Shown one piece after another: positions 1 to 6,550 of a stretch of DNA of 11,740 nucleotides. Each line of letters begins with the position of its first letter. Position 1 is the first letter of the stretch. Source of the DNA: an uncultured Burkholderiaceae bacterium (GTDB lineage: Bacteria > Pseudomonadota > Gammaproteobacteria > Burkholderiales > Burkholderiaceae); assembly GCA_937871985.1 (NCBI GenBank), contig CALMPB010000288.1, positions 1-11,740 on the forward strand, in the 5' to 3' direction. A program made the position numbers and the translations under genes. The notes under the pieces were generated by a model that saw only the letters and a list, made by a program, of their open reading frames with translations, ran no database searches and was not told where the DNA came from.

Positions 1-513
1 CGATATGGCAGCGTGACTCACAACCCAATGCCTCCGGCAGACCCGGCGCGGTTCACAGACAATATGGTACCGATGATGATAAAGCGTGTGACTGCCGCTG
101 GAATAGGCCATAATCGGTATCCTCGGAGAAGTGAGACTTCACGCCCCACGGGCGGTCTCACTTCTCCGAGGATACCGATTATACGCCGAGTCGTAGGCTG
201 AAGCCCTTCCCGGCTCAAGCCGGGGGTTTGAGACCAAAGACGGGACAATCAAATTTATGCTTTTCGTTTCGTAAGTTAACAACCGATTCGCGTCGATCCG
301 TGTCAGGTAGACTAATGACCGCTCGTGACGAAATCAGCCGTTCGACCGTAGCCAAGTGGCCTCCATTCCGCTCATGTCGTTCCTCGCCGATTCCGATGTT
401 CGATCGCCGGTTGGTCTTAGCGACGATATCCTCCAGCGACACAGCCGCGCGCGGTCGCGGCCCGCTGCGGTGATCGTCGGGCCATAAAGCTTCACAAGCT
501 GACCGTCCCGCCA
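1..513. other. Gene-poor stretch downstream of darG
   Basis: I see no convincing gene here. Open frames exist on both strands across 215-532, but none has a recognisable domain, a good ribosome binding site or a plausible start. The frame at 532-215 on the minus strand runs into the 3' end of darG and is not supported by anything else. The stretch holds a long perfect hairpin at 110-182 (listed separately). It also has a short G+C-rich hairpin at 209-224, with arms CCCGGCT and AGCCGGG, followed on the plus strand by only a short T run, so it is at best a weak terminator. Confidence 0.5.
110..182. repeat. 73-bp hairpin with perfect 28-bp arms
   Basis: The left arm (110-137) begins ATAATCGGTATCC and the right arm (155-182) is its exact reverse complement over 28 bases. 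A 17-base loop (138-154) separates them. The pairing stops sharply on both sides. The outer ends are A+T-rich (ATAAT and ATTAT), so an RNA from either strand would form a very stable stem ending in a short U-containing run, as a bidirectional terminator would. It could also be a tiny internally deleted mobile element (two inverted ends with almost nothing between), but I see no clean target duplication beside it. Confidence 0.85.
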
Positions 514-1554
514 TCAAGCAACTGCGAACCAACCCTTGGATTTTAGCGTATCAAACGCGATAGCAACCTGGCGCTCGGTGAACACTTTCTTGCGGTCATT
601 CCACCCGCGTACTCCGGCAAGAGCCTTCTCTGCAGTATCAGCCCCTTCACGGGTAACCAGCCAATGAACTGTCGCAAGCAGTTCCAACCCATACGGCGTC
701 TCAAAGCCGTCAACCAGATCAGCCACCTTGTTGAAATGGGCATGAGTTGCCTCTTCGTGCGCTAGAGACACCTCTGCCTCCAGAATGGCGCCAGGCACAA
801 TTGTGAGTTCCTTATCCGGCTGATCGCCGCCATCCTGATAACCCGCAACGAAATGTCCCTCGACCTTATTAAGGACATGGGAAAGGTTGGTGGCATAGGG
901 ACCATAATGATGCTTGATGTAGTTCAGCCGGAGCGGCTGGCCGGCTTCCTGCATAAAATACATCAGCTTCTGAACCTCGATCAGCGTCACGAACGGGTCC
1001 ATCAGCCCTTGCAAATAGCGGTTCATGAGAACGACGAGCGCGGCCCGGCCCGGCGTCATGTTGGGTACGTCGCGCGACTTGATAACGTCAGGTGCGCCCT
1101 TGGGTTGATAGATCAACACATGAAGGTTTGGCAGATCGCGGAGCGCAGCCTCGATGCGCGGGCGAACATCGCCCCAGTCAAGGCCACCTAGGCCAGCCCC
1201 AAGCGGCGGAATAGCAATCGATTTGATACCTCGCTCACTGATTTCATGCGCCAACGCGACCAGCCCGCTCTCGATGTCCTCGATACGGCTCTTGCCCTTC
1301 CAATGCCTCTTGGTCGGGAAGTTGATAATGTAGCGCGGGTTTGTGAACGAGCCGGAGTCAAAAACAAACATCTTGCCAGGCTGCACCTCGCCATCCTCGC
1401 ACGCGCGCGCATAGGCGTGGAAATTGGCCGGAAACGCCTTTTTGAATTGAAGCGCAATGCCACGTCCCATGATGCCGACGCAGTTCACCGTGTTGACGAT
1501 TGCCTCCGCATCCGCCTTCAATAGGTCACCCGTTTTGAGTTCGATTTGTGCCAT
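514..1554 (-). CDS. darG: DNA ADP-ribosyl glycohydrolase antitoxin DarG
   Basis: The 346-residue product is the antitoxin of a DarTG pair. Its N-terminal macro domain (about residues 1-155) removes ADP-ribose that DarT attaches to thymidine bases in DNA, and the C-terminal part is known in the family to bind and neutralise the toxin. Visible macro-domain features are the start IELKTGDLLKADAEAIVNTV, the loop NCVGIMGRGIALQF, the phosphate-binding stretch IPPLGAGLGGL, and FPTKRHW. Lys82 in that last motif aligns with the catalytic lysine described for DarG. Residues about 175-345 (QKLMYFMQEAG, HHYGPYATNL) resemble the usual DarG C-terminal domain. The gene starts 12 bases after the darT stop, with GGGGGAA as ribosome binding site about seven bases before ATG. 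Length and domain order are normal for the family and nothing looks broken. Identification is firm. Confidence 0.95.
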   Translation of the reverse strand: MAQIELKTGDLLKADAEAIVNTVNCVGIMGRGIALQFKKAFPANFHAYARACEDGEVQPGKMFVFDSGSFTNPRYIINFPTKRHWKGKSRIEDIESGLVALAHEISERGIKSIAIPPLGAGLGGLDWGDVRPRIEAALRDLPNLHVLIYQPKGAPDVIKSRDVPNMTPGRAALVVLMNRYLQGLMDPFVTLIEVQKLMYFMQEAGQPLRLNYIKHHYGPYATNLSHVLNKVEGHFVAGYQDGGDQPDKELTIVPGAILEAEVSLAHEEATHAHFNKVADLVDGFETPYGLELLATVHWLVTREGADTAEKALAGVRGWNDRKKVFTERQVAIAFDTLKSKGWFAVA

Positions 1555-1566
1555 GTTTGTTCCCCC

Positions 1567-2214
1567 TTAATAGTACCACTCTGGTCGAATGTGAACCAGG
1601 GGACGATGGGCGGCGCCAGCGATGGCTTGCACCACCTGCTGGCCTATCGCCTGATTGAGCACACCGATCTGCTCGATCAGGTGCCATGGGAAATGCTGCT
1701 CAAGCAGGAACTCGGCTTGCTTTTGCTCCTTGGTGGGGCTTCCCGACCATTGCGTCGTTTGCACAGCGTTCCAATTGATTTCGCCGAGCTGCGCCAGGTT
1801 GCAGCGATCCTCAAAATAAAAGGAGCCTGCGTTCGACAACGTGAACGCCCATCGTCGCTGTTCCGCTTGTGCCCATGCGACCACAGCGTTCAGGTCGGCG
1901 ACAAGATGCACGATCGGGTTCTGGCCGCCCTGATACGCAAGCTCTGAATTGCGACGAGAAATGAGATAGAGCATCACCGAGCGCGGACAGAAATAGAATG
2001 GCACACACTGGCCGACGTAGAGGCCAGGATGGCTGGCGAGCGTCAACTCGTTCATCCGCCGAGCCTTGATATTGTTCATGCCGATGACCGTCCCGTTGGC
2101 CGGGCGTTGGGCCATCACCGCGTCGGAATACAGAAATCCATCGGCCGCAATCGCTGCCAGCTTGTCGACATGGACGATGTGGTAGATTTTTGGGTTAGCA
2201 GGCTCAGGAATCAT
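1567..2214 (-). CDS. darT: DNA ADP-ribosyltransferase toxin DarT
   Basis: The 215-residue protein belongs to the DarT (formerly DUF4433) family, which uses NAD+ to add ADP-ribose to thymidine in single-stranded DNA at short sequence motifs. This blocks replication and, in studied cases, stops phage growth. The N-terminal NAD-binding motif is IYHIVHVDKLAAIAADGFLY (residues 10-29). The arginines in NNIKARRM (about 47-54) and the block VPFYFCPRSVMLYLI (71-85) follow, then KEQKQAEFLLE, in which Glu168 aligns with the catalytic glutamate. All key parts are present, so the toxin is probably active and must be held by DarG just downstream. Its ATG overlaps the stop of a 55-codon ORF (TGATG), suggesting translational coupling. 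There is no strong ribosome binding site of its own, which fits coupling. Confidence 0.94.
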   Translation of the reverse strand: MIPEPANPKIYHIVHVDKLAAIAADGFLYSDAVMAQRPANGTVIGMNNIKARRMNELTLASHPGLYVGQCVPFYFCPRSVMLYLISRRNSELAYQGGQNPIVHLVADLNAVVAWAQAEQRRWAFTLSNAGSFYFEDRCNLAQLGEINWNAVQTTQWSGSPTKEQKQAEFLLEQHFPWHLIEQIGVLNQAIGQQVVQAIAGAAHRPLVHIRPEWYY

Positions 2215-2381
2215 CAGGCGGCTTTGTCCTCGTCTTTCATTGCATCAGCATCCACCAGATCGTCACCATCGGTCAAATGATCTGCGCTACCGTCGGCGTG
2301 GATCGCATCTGCGAGGTCCCTCACCAAGCGACGTAAGCCGAGGCGGTCGCTAGAGATTTCAGCGGCTCCCGGCGTTGGCAT
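2214..2381 (-). CDS. Small acidic ORF coupled to darT
   Basis: A 55-codon ORF runs from ATG at 2381 to a TGA whose last two bases overlap the darT ATG. The product starts MPTPGAAEISSDRLGLRRLV and ends in an acidic tail (DGDDLVDADAMKDEDKAA). I do not recognise it. A stop codon lies six codons upstream in the same frame, so it cannot be extended. The ribosome binding site before the ATG is weak, and a later GTG (2322-2324) could be the true start. The TGATG overlap with darT is the main argument that it is translated. It may be a regulatory leader peptide for the toxin, a small third component, or the remaining C-terminus of a longer gene lost in rearrangement. The sequence does not decide between these. 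Confidence 0.45.
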   Translation of the reverse strand: MPTPGAAEISSDRLGLRRLVRDLADAIHADGSADHLTDGDDLVDADAMKDEDKAA

Positions 2382-3033
2382 TTGCCGCGTGCGCTTTCAA
2401 TGGCTTGCACCTCAAATCCGACCGTCGTCCAGCAACCGGCCTTCAGGATGAATCGTCGCTGGCCGACCGACGCGCTACGTTCGCTCCTACCCGGAAGCCG
2501 TCAATCTCCGCTGGAGCGGTGAGTGAACACAAAGCCCCAACGGCACCCGACAGAGGCGGGCGATCCGCTCGTGACCGGCGGTCAGACCGCTCAAGCCATG
2601 GCGTGCACGGAATTGCGATGAAGGTCATAGTATCACGTGTACCCCGGCTAAATCGGCGTAATCTCAGCTATTTATCTTCACCCCAGGCATGTCCTGTGGT
2701 TCACGTGGCACACGATTCAATGATCTTGTGGCACGTGTATCACGCACCCAACCTATTGGGATCATTTGAAAATAACTTTGCAGCACCCGTGCGTCAGGTG
2801 CATTACACCACGGCCTCGCGCCGTGCGTCCCGCCTCACGCAGCGCGCCCGCGCTGCGCAGCCTCGTGCCGGGAGGCGCGGGCACCCTCGGGGTTTCACAT
2901 AGCGCCGTTGGAATTGCCCCGGTCAGCCTCCATCGACAGCGGAAAGGGGAGCGACGTTGGCGGGCCGCCAGGCTCGACAAAAGGAGCGGCGCGGGGGAAA
3001 CCGCTCGGGTTTCCCCCGCCTTCGCGCCAACGC
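2382..3033. other. Non-coding stretch between DarTG and the DUF2493 unit
   Basis: No credible gene is seen in these 650 bases. The open frames on both strands are arginine-, alanine- and proline-rich shadows with no domain or ribosome binding site. The left part is the likely promoter region of the DarTG operon, though I cannot point to a convincing -35/-10 pair. The middle (2630-2770) is less G+C-rich and holds a cluster of CACGTG palindromes (listed separately). The right part (2840-2885) is very G+C-rich with a possible stem pairing GCCCGCG at 2846-2852 with CGCGGGC at 2876-2882. Confidence 0.5.
2634..2737. repeat. Three CACGTG palindromes within 104 bp
   Basis: CACGTG occurs at 2634-2639, 2702-2707 and 2732-2737. 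The middle copy has a partly symmetric context (GTGGTTCACGTGGCACAC), reminiscent of but not equal to the chromosomal parS site. The first copy is flanked as TATCACGTGTACC and the third as GGCACGTGTATCACG. The third copy is also enclosed by TCAATGATC at 2716-2724 and GATCATTTGA at 2760-2769, a near-inverted repeat. The cluster could be a binding site for a dimeric regulator of DarTG or a partition or replication site. No parA, parB or rep gene is in the window to support the latter. Confidence 0.5.
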
Positions 3034-3071
3034 AAAAAAAAGGGCCGGCAGCGGTCCCCCGCCCCGGCCCT
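3034..3071 (-). terminator. Rho-independent terminator after the DUF2493 gene
   Basis: Read on the minus strand, AGGGCCGG (3071-3064) pairs perfectly with CCGGCCCT (3048-3041) around a 15-base loop. It is followed at once by a run of T (the complement of eight A at 3034-3041). It begins 23 bases after the stop of the DUF2493 gene, in the right orientation to end the DUF736-DUF2493 transcript. Confidence 0.9.
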
Positions 3072-3094
3072 CATAATCCTGCCGCCCGCCGCGA

Positions 3095-4108
3095 TCAGGG
3101 CGCGAGATACCGCCGCCGACGCGTGACCGGCACATCCGGCTTCTGATCGTCCTGATAGAAAAGATGCGTCGGGACGCGATGCCCATGCTCGGGGTTGAGA
3201 ATGTCATAGAGCCCGGACTGGATGCCGGAGCCTTCACAGATGATCGCCTCGACCGGCATCAATGCGGCGATATCGCGATTGCGCTTGAACGCCTTGCCAT
3301 CGCCGCTGCCATAGAGCCCCCAGTTGATGCAGGTCACCCCGCGCTGGACGGCCCATGCGGCGGCGGCGGCATCCACGCCCTTGCGCTGGCCGGTGGTGAG
3401 CAGGATCATATGCGGGATACGCGCCTTGATCTGGTCGAGCCGGCCCCAGATGATCCGGTCATCATGCCATTTCGCCGGCCCCGAAACGACAACGATCGGC
3501 CCTTGCGGGTCATAACGATCGCGGCGGCGTTCGGCGCGGGCGCGGAGGAAATCGAGCGCAGAAATCTGGCTGGCGGTGGTGACGTGCGAGGCACGCGACC
3601 CGCGCGCGGGAGACCACGGCCGGCCGTTGTACGTGCGGTACATGGCAGCGGCATAATCGCGCATCGCCTCCATCGCCCTGCCCTGCTCCGCGACCGACTG
3701 GCATTCGAGCTGGAGCTGTTCGAGTTCGCCATTGAACACCTCGCCGGGTTCCAGCCGGCGCGCCATGTCGCGCAGCTGGTCGGCCAGCCGATCCTCACGC
3801 CCCGCCAGCCTGTTCGCGACGAAATGGAAGGAATTGACGAACCCCCATGCAATTTCAGCGGCGAGCGGTTCAAGCCGCGTGTCGGTGAGCAGGTCGAAAA
3901 TGGCGGCAATGACACCTCCGCATTCGGCCTGCGCCGCCAACGGCTCGGGCATATCATGCTCACCGGGTTCATCGCCCGGCTCGATGATCGACAGCGGCAG
4001 GGGGTCGCCGAACGACGCCACGAAATCGGGAGTCGCAGTGAGTTCGGCAAATAGTTTCGGAAGGTCAACGAAGCTGCTAACCGCGCCTGAGGTCATTTGC
4101 TTGTTCAT
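3095..4108 (-). CDS. DUF2493 (SLOG-like) domain protein
   Basis: The 337-residue protein has a C-terminal DUF2493 domain at about 204-320. Its hallmarks are the strand IVVVSGPAKWHDDRIIW, then HMILLTTGQRKGVDAAAAAW, VTCINWGLYG, and EAIICEGSGIQSGLYDI. The domain is related to the SLOG (YpsA/DprA-like Rossmann) fold that binds nucleotides or nucleotide-derived ligands; its reaction is unknown. The N-terminal 200 residues are helical, rich in Glu, Arg and Ala, and have no domain I recognise. Long proteins of this layout are, as far as I know, typical of alphaproteobacterial plasmids and islands. It follows the DUF736 gene on the same strand with an 86-base gap containing a strong hairpin, and ends at an intrinsic terminator, so the two genes probably form one transcript. 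ATG at 4108 is preceded by a modest GAGGCGGA. A 296-codon open frame lies antisense to it and is a codon-usage shadow. Confidence 0.88.
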   Translation of the reverse strand: MNKQMTSGAVSSFVDLPKLFAELTATPDFVASFGDPLPLSIIEPGDEPGEHDMPEPLAAQAECGGVIAAIFDLLTDTRLEPLAAEIAWGFVNSFHFVANRLAGREDRLADQLRDMARRLEPGEVFNGELEQLQLECQSVAEQGRAMEAMRDYAAAMYRTYNGRPWSPARGSRASHVTTASQISALDFLRARAERRRDRYDPQGPIVVVSGPAKWHDDRIIWGRLDQIKARIPHMILLTTGQRKGVDAAAAAWAVQRGVTCINWGLYGSGDGKAFKRNRDIAALMPVEAIICEGSGIQSGLYDILNPEHGHRVPTHLFYQDDQKPDVPVTRRRRYLAP

Positions 4109-4142
4109 GTGAGTCCGCCTCTTTGATCGGGTTGATGGCTGA

Positions 4143-4179
4143 GGGTCCGGGGAAGCGTCTCCAGCGCTCCCCCGGGCCC
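4143..4179. repeat. Hairpin between the DUF736 and DUF2493 genes
   Basis: GGGTCCGGGG (4143-4152) pairs with CCCCGGGCCC (4170-4179) with one mismatch. The stem continues inward with AGCG (4154-4157) and CGCT (4165-4168), leaving a seven-base loop. No T run follows on either strand. It therefore looks more like an RNA-stabilising stem or a partial attenuator within a two-gene transcript than an intrinsic terminator. Confidence 0.65.
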
Positions 4180-4194
4180 GACTTTGGGGTGTTC

Positions 4195-4674
4195 CTAGAA
4201 CGGCACCTCGTCATCGAGGCCGCGCGGTGCGCCGGTATATTCGCCACCCGGCCCGGCGGTGCTGCCGCCCGAGAAAGCCCCGCGCCGGCCACCACCATTG
4301 CCGCGCTGACCGAAGCCACCACCGCTGCCAAAGCCCTGCGGCCCGCGCTCACGTTCGCGCCGCCACTGGACGTCGAATCCATCATGCTCGTCGCCAAATA
4401 GAGCAATCGGCAAGGGGACGGCGAAAGACGGGTCATCGATCATGCCCGACAGGAAAACCTCGTCATTCGCGCGCATGCGACGTTCCCAAACAACGCCGAT
4501 CTGGATTTCGTCGCCAGACTGACTGGTTTCGTACATTTCATAGACGGGTGCGCTGTCGCTCTGGCGATCGGTCACCTTGCGCATGATGAGATAAGGAAAA
4601 CGCATCTCGCGGGTTGCGATCTTTCCGACAAGATCACCGACGCGTTCATCGAATTTGAAGCTTCCGATCTTCAT
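4195..4674 (-). CDS. DUF736 protein with SSB-like C-terminal tip
   Basis: The 159-residue protein begins MKIGSFKFDERVGDLVGKIA. DUF736 covers about 1-108, including FPYLIMRKV, DEIQIGVVWERRM and LSGMIDDPSFAVPL. The family is common on alphaproteobacterial plasmids and islands and its function is unproven. Residues 109-150 are a low-complexity Gly/Arg linker and the chain ends LDDEVPF. That architecture (compact domain, glycine-rich linker, acidic tip ending in Pro-Phe) copies single-stranded DNA-binding protein, whose tip DDDIPF docks repair and replication enzymes. An in-frame ATG exists at 4755, but the start at 4674 is preferred: AGGAGAAAGGACC precedes it at good spacing, and the extra 27 residues are an Arg-rich tract unlike the family. 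It is first in the unit with the DUF2493 gene. Role in ssDNA handling is inference. Confidence 0.88.
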   Translation of the reverse strand: MKIGSFKFDERVGDLVGKIATREMRFPYLIMRKVTDRQSDSAPVYEMYETSQSGDEIQIGVVWERRMRANDEVFLSGMIDDPSFAVPLPIALFGDEHDGFDVQWRRERERGPQGFGSGGGFGQRGNGGGRRGAFSGGSTAGPGGEYTGAPRGLDDEVPF

Positions 4675-4901
4675 GACTTGGTCCTTTCTCCTGTCCGTGG
4701 TCCGGTTCCTCTTTCCCCGGCCACATCCCTTTCTACCCCCTCCCCTGAATCCCATCTATCTAATTGATTTCTTGACAGATTTCGATCGCCTTTGGTGAGC
4801 CTGAGCCAATAAAATCGGACGCGGTCAGCGTCCCTGAAACAAGGAAACGTATCGCCGAAGGCGATCCCGCATTGATCCCCCGAGGACAAAGGCGCTGCGT
4901 C

Positions 4902-5152
4902 GTCTGTCATCACCTCCGGAGCCGCCGTCGCCGGGGCGCAAGGGCCGGTGGGGGTCCGCGGGTGCAAGGGACGTTGCGCTGCGGCTTAGCGGAGGTTGAA
5001 GAAAATGGCCCTGCTGGCACCCTTGGATCGAAGGATCACGCCAGCAGGGTCATTTTCTTCTACCGGAGCTTGGCCGGAGGCAGCCCTTGTGCCCGCGGAC
5101 CACCACCGGCACGCCGCGAGCCTGCGAGGCGGCGCAGGAGGCGATGACAGAC
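4902..5152. repeat. 251-bp long inverted repeat around a hairpin core
   Basis: The outermost matching bases are GTCTGTCATC at 4902-4911 and GATGACAGAC at 5143-5152. Reading inward, long parts of the arms match imperfectly. For example, the reverse complement of 4951-4970 (CCCTTGCACCCGCGGACCCC) matches 5083-5102 (GCCCTTGTGCCCGCGGACCA region), and CACCGG follows in both. The arms (about 96 and 92 bases, with a few small gaps) enclose the near-perfect hairpin at 4998-5060. Possible roles are a non-autonomous mobile element, a bidirectional terminator or a structured RNA between the two transcription units. I see no target-site duplication at its edges. Confidence 0.7.
4998..5060. repeat. 63-bp hairpin, 21-bp arms with one mismatch
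   Basis: The left arm 4998-5018 (starting GAAGAAAATGGCCCTGCTGG) pairs with the right arm 5040-5060 (GCCAGCAGGG then T then CATTTTCTTC) at 20 of 21 positions. The 21-base loop is itself partly self-complementary (CCTT-GATC-AAGG). It lies at the centre of the larger inverted repeat. On either strand the stem ends in a pyrimidine-rich run (ATTTTCTTC), as a two-way terminator would. Confidence 0.85.
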
Positions 5153-5476
5153 ATGGGTCCGAGCGGGATGCCCCGGCGAGGCGCCCCGCCGAGCTCGGCC
5201 ACCTACCCCGCCTCGCGGAAGGGATCGTTACCGCTTCAGCGGACAAGACCCCGAAGGGGGCTTGGTCGGAGCGAAGCGGAGATAGAGCCCGGTGGCCGCC
5301 GCCAGGCGGGCATCCGCCCGCCCAAGCCTGATCGGCGCACCACTCACCGGAGATCCGACCCGAACCACCCCGCGCACTACCGTCCACGAACGACATGGAT
5401 CTTGGTCCAAAATGAGGGGAACAACGGCTGACACAGACCTGTTCGTGTGGGACGTTTCGACGCAGAGGAATTGCCG

Positions 5477-6469
5477 ATGAAGATACGCGTCTTGTCGATC
5501 GACGGCGGCGGCATCAGGGGCATCGCGCCCGCGCATATGCTCGCCAGGCTGGAACAGAAGCTCCTGGACAGCGGTAAACTAAAGGTCGCGGACAGCTTCG
5601 AACTGTTCGTCGGCACCTCGACCGGCTGCATCGTGGCGGCAGGCCTCGCCGCTTCCGGTCAGGCAGCCCAGCCACTTGCCCCCAAAGACATCGAACAATT
5701 GTATCACACGCACGGGCAGGCGATGTTCACCAGCCAATGGGCGGGGATTGGCCCGTTTCCGCTTTTTTCGGGAAAATACAAAGAGTCAGCCAAAGGCGCG
5801 GTGCTTCGACAGATATTGGGCAATCTGACGCTGGGCGAGCTTGAGCGAAACTTCCTCGGCACTTTCTACAATGTCGCGGCGGGTCCGGGGCCGATTTTCC
5901 CGAATGGCGGCCCCCAATACAGAAATGTGGGCGACAATCGCTTCAGCCAAGTGCCGCTGTGGAATGTGGTGAACGCCTCATCGAGCGCTCCCTTCTATTT
6001 TGACCCCGCCGAGCTCACCGCCTTGCACCATGACATGCGTGGAGCCGATGGAGGCCTGTTCGCCAACAATCCGGCGATGTGCGGCTATGTCGAGGCAGTC
6101 AAAACCTGGGCAGGGGAAAACGGCGAAAAACCGGAATTCCTTGTTGCGTCGTTCGGCTGCGGTCAGTCGACGGTCAAATTTGAGAAACAGAAGCGCTGGG
6201 GCGTTCTGCAATGGGCAGCACCGACGCGGGGCGTACCTTTGCTGGAGGCGATGTTCGACGGTCAGAGCGAGACGGTCCACTATCAGATGAAAAAACTATT
6301 GGAGCCCGAGAATTACTTCCGCCTCGAATTCAGCCTCGACGGCTTCGGCAAGATCGCGATGGACGATGCCTCTGATGCGAATATCGCACGCATCCTCAAG
6401 GCCACGACCGATTACCTCGACCGCCAGGGCGGCGACGCCGAACTGGACCGCCTTGCCGCGGCGCTGTGA
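5477..6469 (+). CDS. Patatin-like phospholipase (CapV-like)
   Basis: The 330-residue protein is a complete patatin-fold acyl hydrolase of the kind that cleaves membrane phospholipids. The oxyanion loop is SIDGGGIRG (7-15), the nucleophile elbow is GTSTG (46-50, Ser48), and the catalytic Asp191 sits in GADGGLFANNP (189-199). ASSSAPFYF (167-175) is the usual conserved patatin strand before the Asp. The short, single-domain form with a cytosolic start and no signal peptide resembles CapV-type effectors of CBASS anti-phage systems, which are switched on by cyclic dinucleotides. No cyclase gene is visible here, so that assignment is only by resemblance. ATG at 5477 is chosen over one 30 bases upstream because AGAGGAA lies about seven bases before it and the conserved MKIRVLSIDGGG begins there. 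The gene opens a plus-strand series with three smaller genes behind it. Confidence 0.92.
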   Translation: MKIRVLSIDGGGIRGIAPAHMLARLEQKLLDSGKLKVADSFELFVGTSTGCIVAAGLAASGQAAQPLAPKDIEQLYHTHGQAMFTSQWAGIGPFPLFSGKYKESAKGAVLRQILGNLTLGELERNFLGTFYNVAAGPGPIFPNGGPQYRNVGDNRFSQVPLWNVVNASSSAPFYFDPAELTALHHDMRGADGGLFANNPAMCGYVEAVKTWAGENGEKPEFLVASFGCGQSTVKFEKQKRWGVLQWAAPTRGVPLLEAMFDGQSETVHYQMKKLLEPENYFRLEFSLDGFGKIAMDDASDANIARILKATTDYLDRQGGDAELDRLAAAL

Positions 6470-6550
6470 CCCGAGCGGAACAGCCGTCCGGCCACCGCCA
6501 CGTCAAGGTGCAACCCGCCCCATCCCCAAAAACCAAGAAAGGTCGCCACG

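Larger units (their letters stand above)
4675..5476. other. Gene-poor region between divergent units
   Basis: This 800-base region separates the minus-strand DUF736 unit from the plus-strand patatin gene, so it should hold both promoters. An A+T-rich patch at 4755-4790 with TTGACA at 4773-4778 (plus-strand reading) is the only promoter-like composition I see, and no clear -10 partner is visible. Most of the rest is a long inverted repeat at 4902-5152. The open frames here (for example those starting at 4967 minus and 5087 plus) give similar peptide starts, M-x-PRT-x-TG, only because they read outward from the two arms of that repeat. I do not regard them as genes. Positions 5160-5446 are G+C-rich and show nothing I can assign. 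Confidence 0.55.

Noticed and set aside
215..532. 105-codon minus-strand frame after darG
   Set aside because: It overlaps the darG 3' end by 19 bases and has no recognisable domain or ribosome binding site. It might be part of a dispersed intergenic repeat, but I cannot show that.
2695..2712. Canonical chromosomal parS site
   Set aside because: Only the TTCACGTG half matches; the other half diverges, and no par genes are nearby.
3164..4054. 296-codon open frame on the plus strand
   Set aside because: It lies antisense to the DUF2493 gene, has no domain or ribosome binding site, and has the Arg/Asp/Leu-rich composition typical of shadows of high-G+C genes.
4671..5431. Two similar peptide starts (M-x-PRT-x-TG) on opposite strands, as a pair of paralogous genes
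   Set aside because: The similarity follows from reading outward from the two arms of the long inverted repeat, so DNA symmetry explains it without genes.
5425..5460. LexA-type box (GTTC-N7-GTTC) before the patatin gene
   Set aside because: A GTTC is present but the second half is not at the required spacing.
5477..6469. Calling the patatin locus a CBASS system
   Set aside because: No cyclase or accessory CBASS gene is visible in the window; the effector-like patatin alone is not enough.
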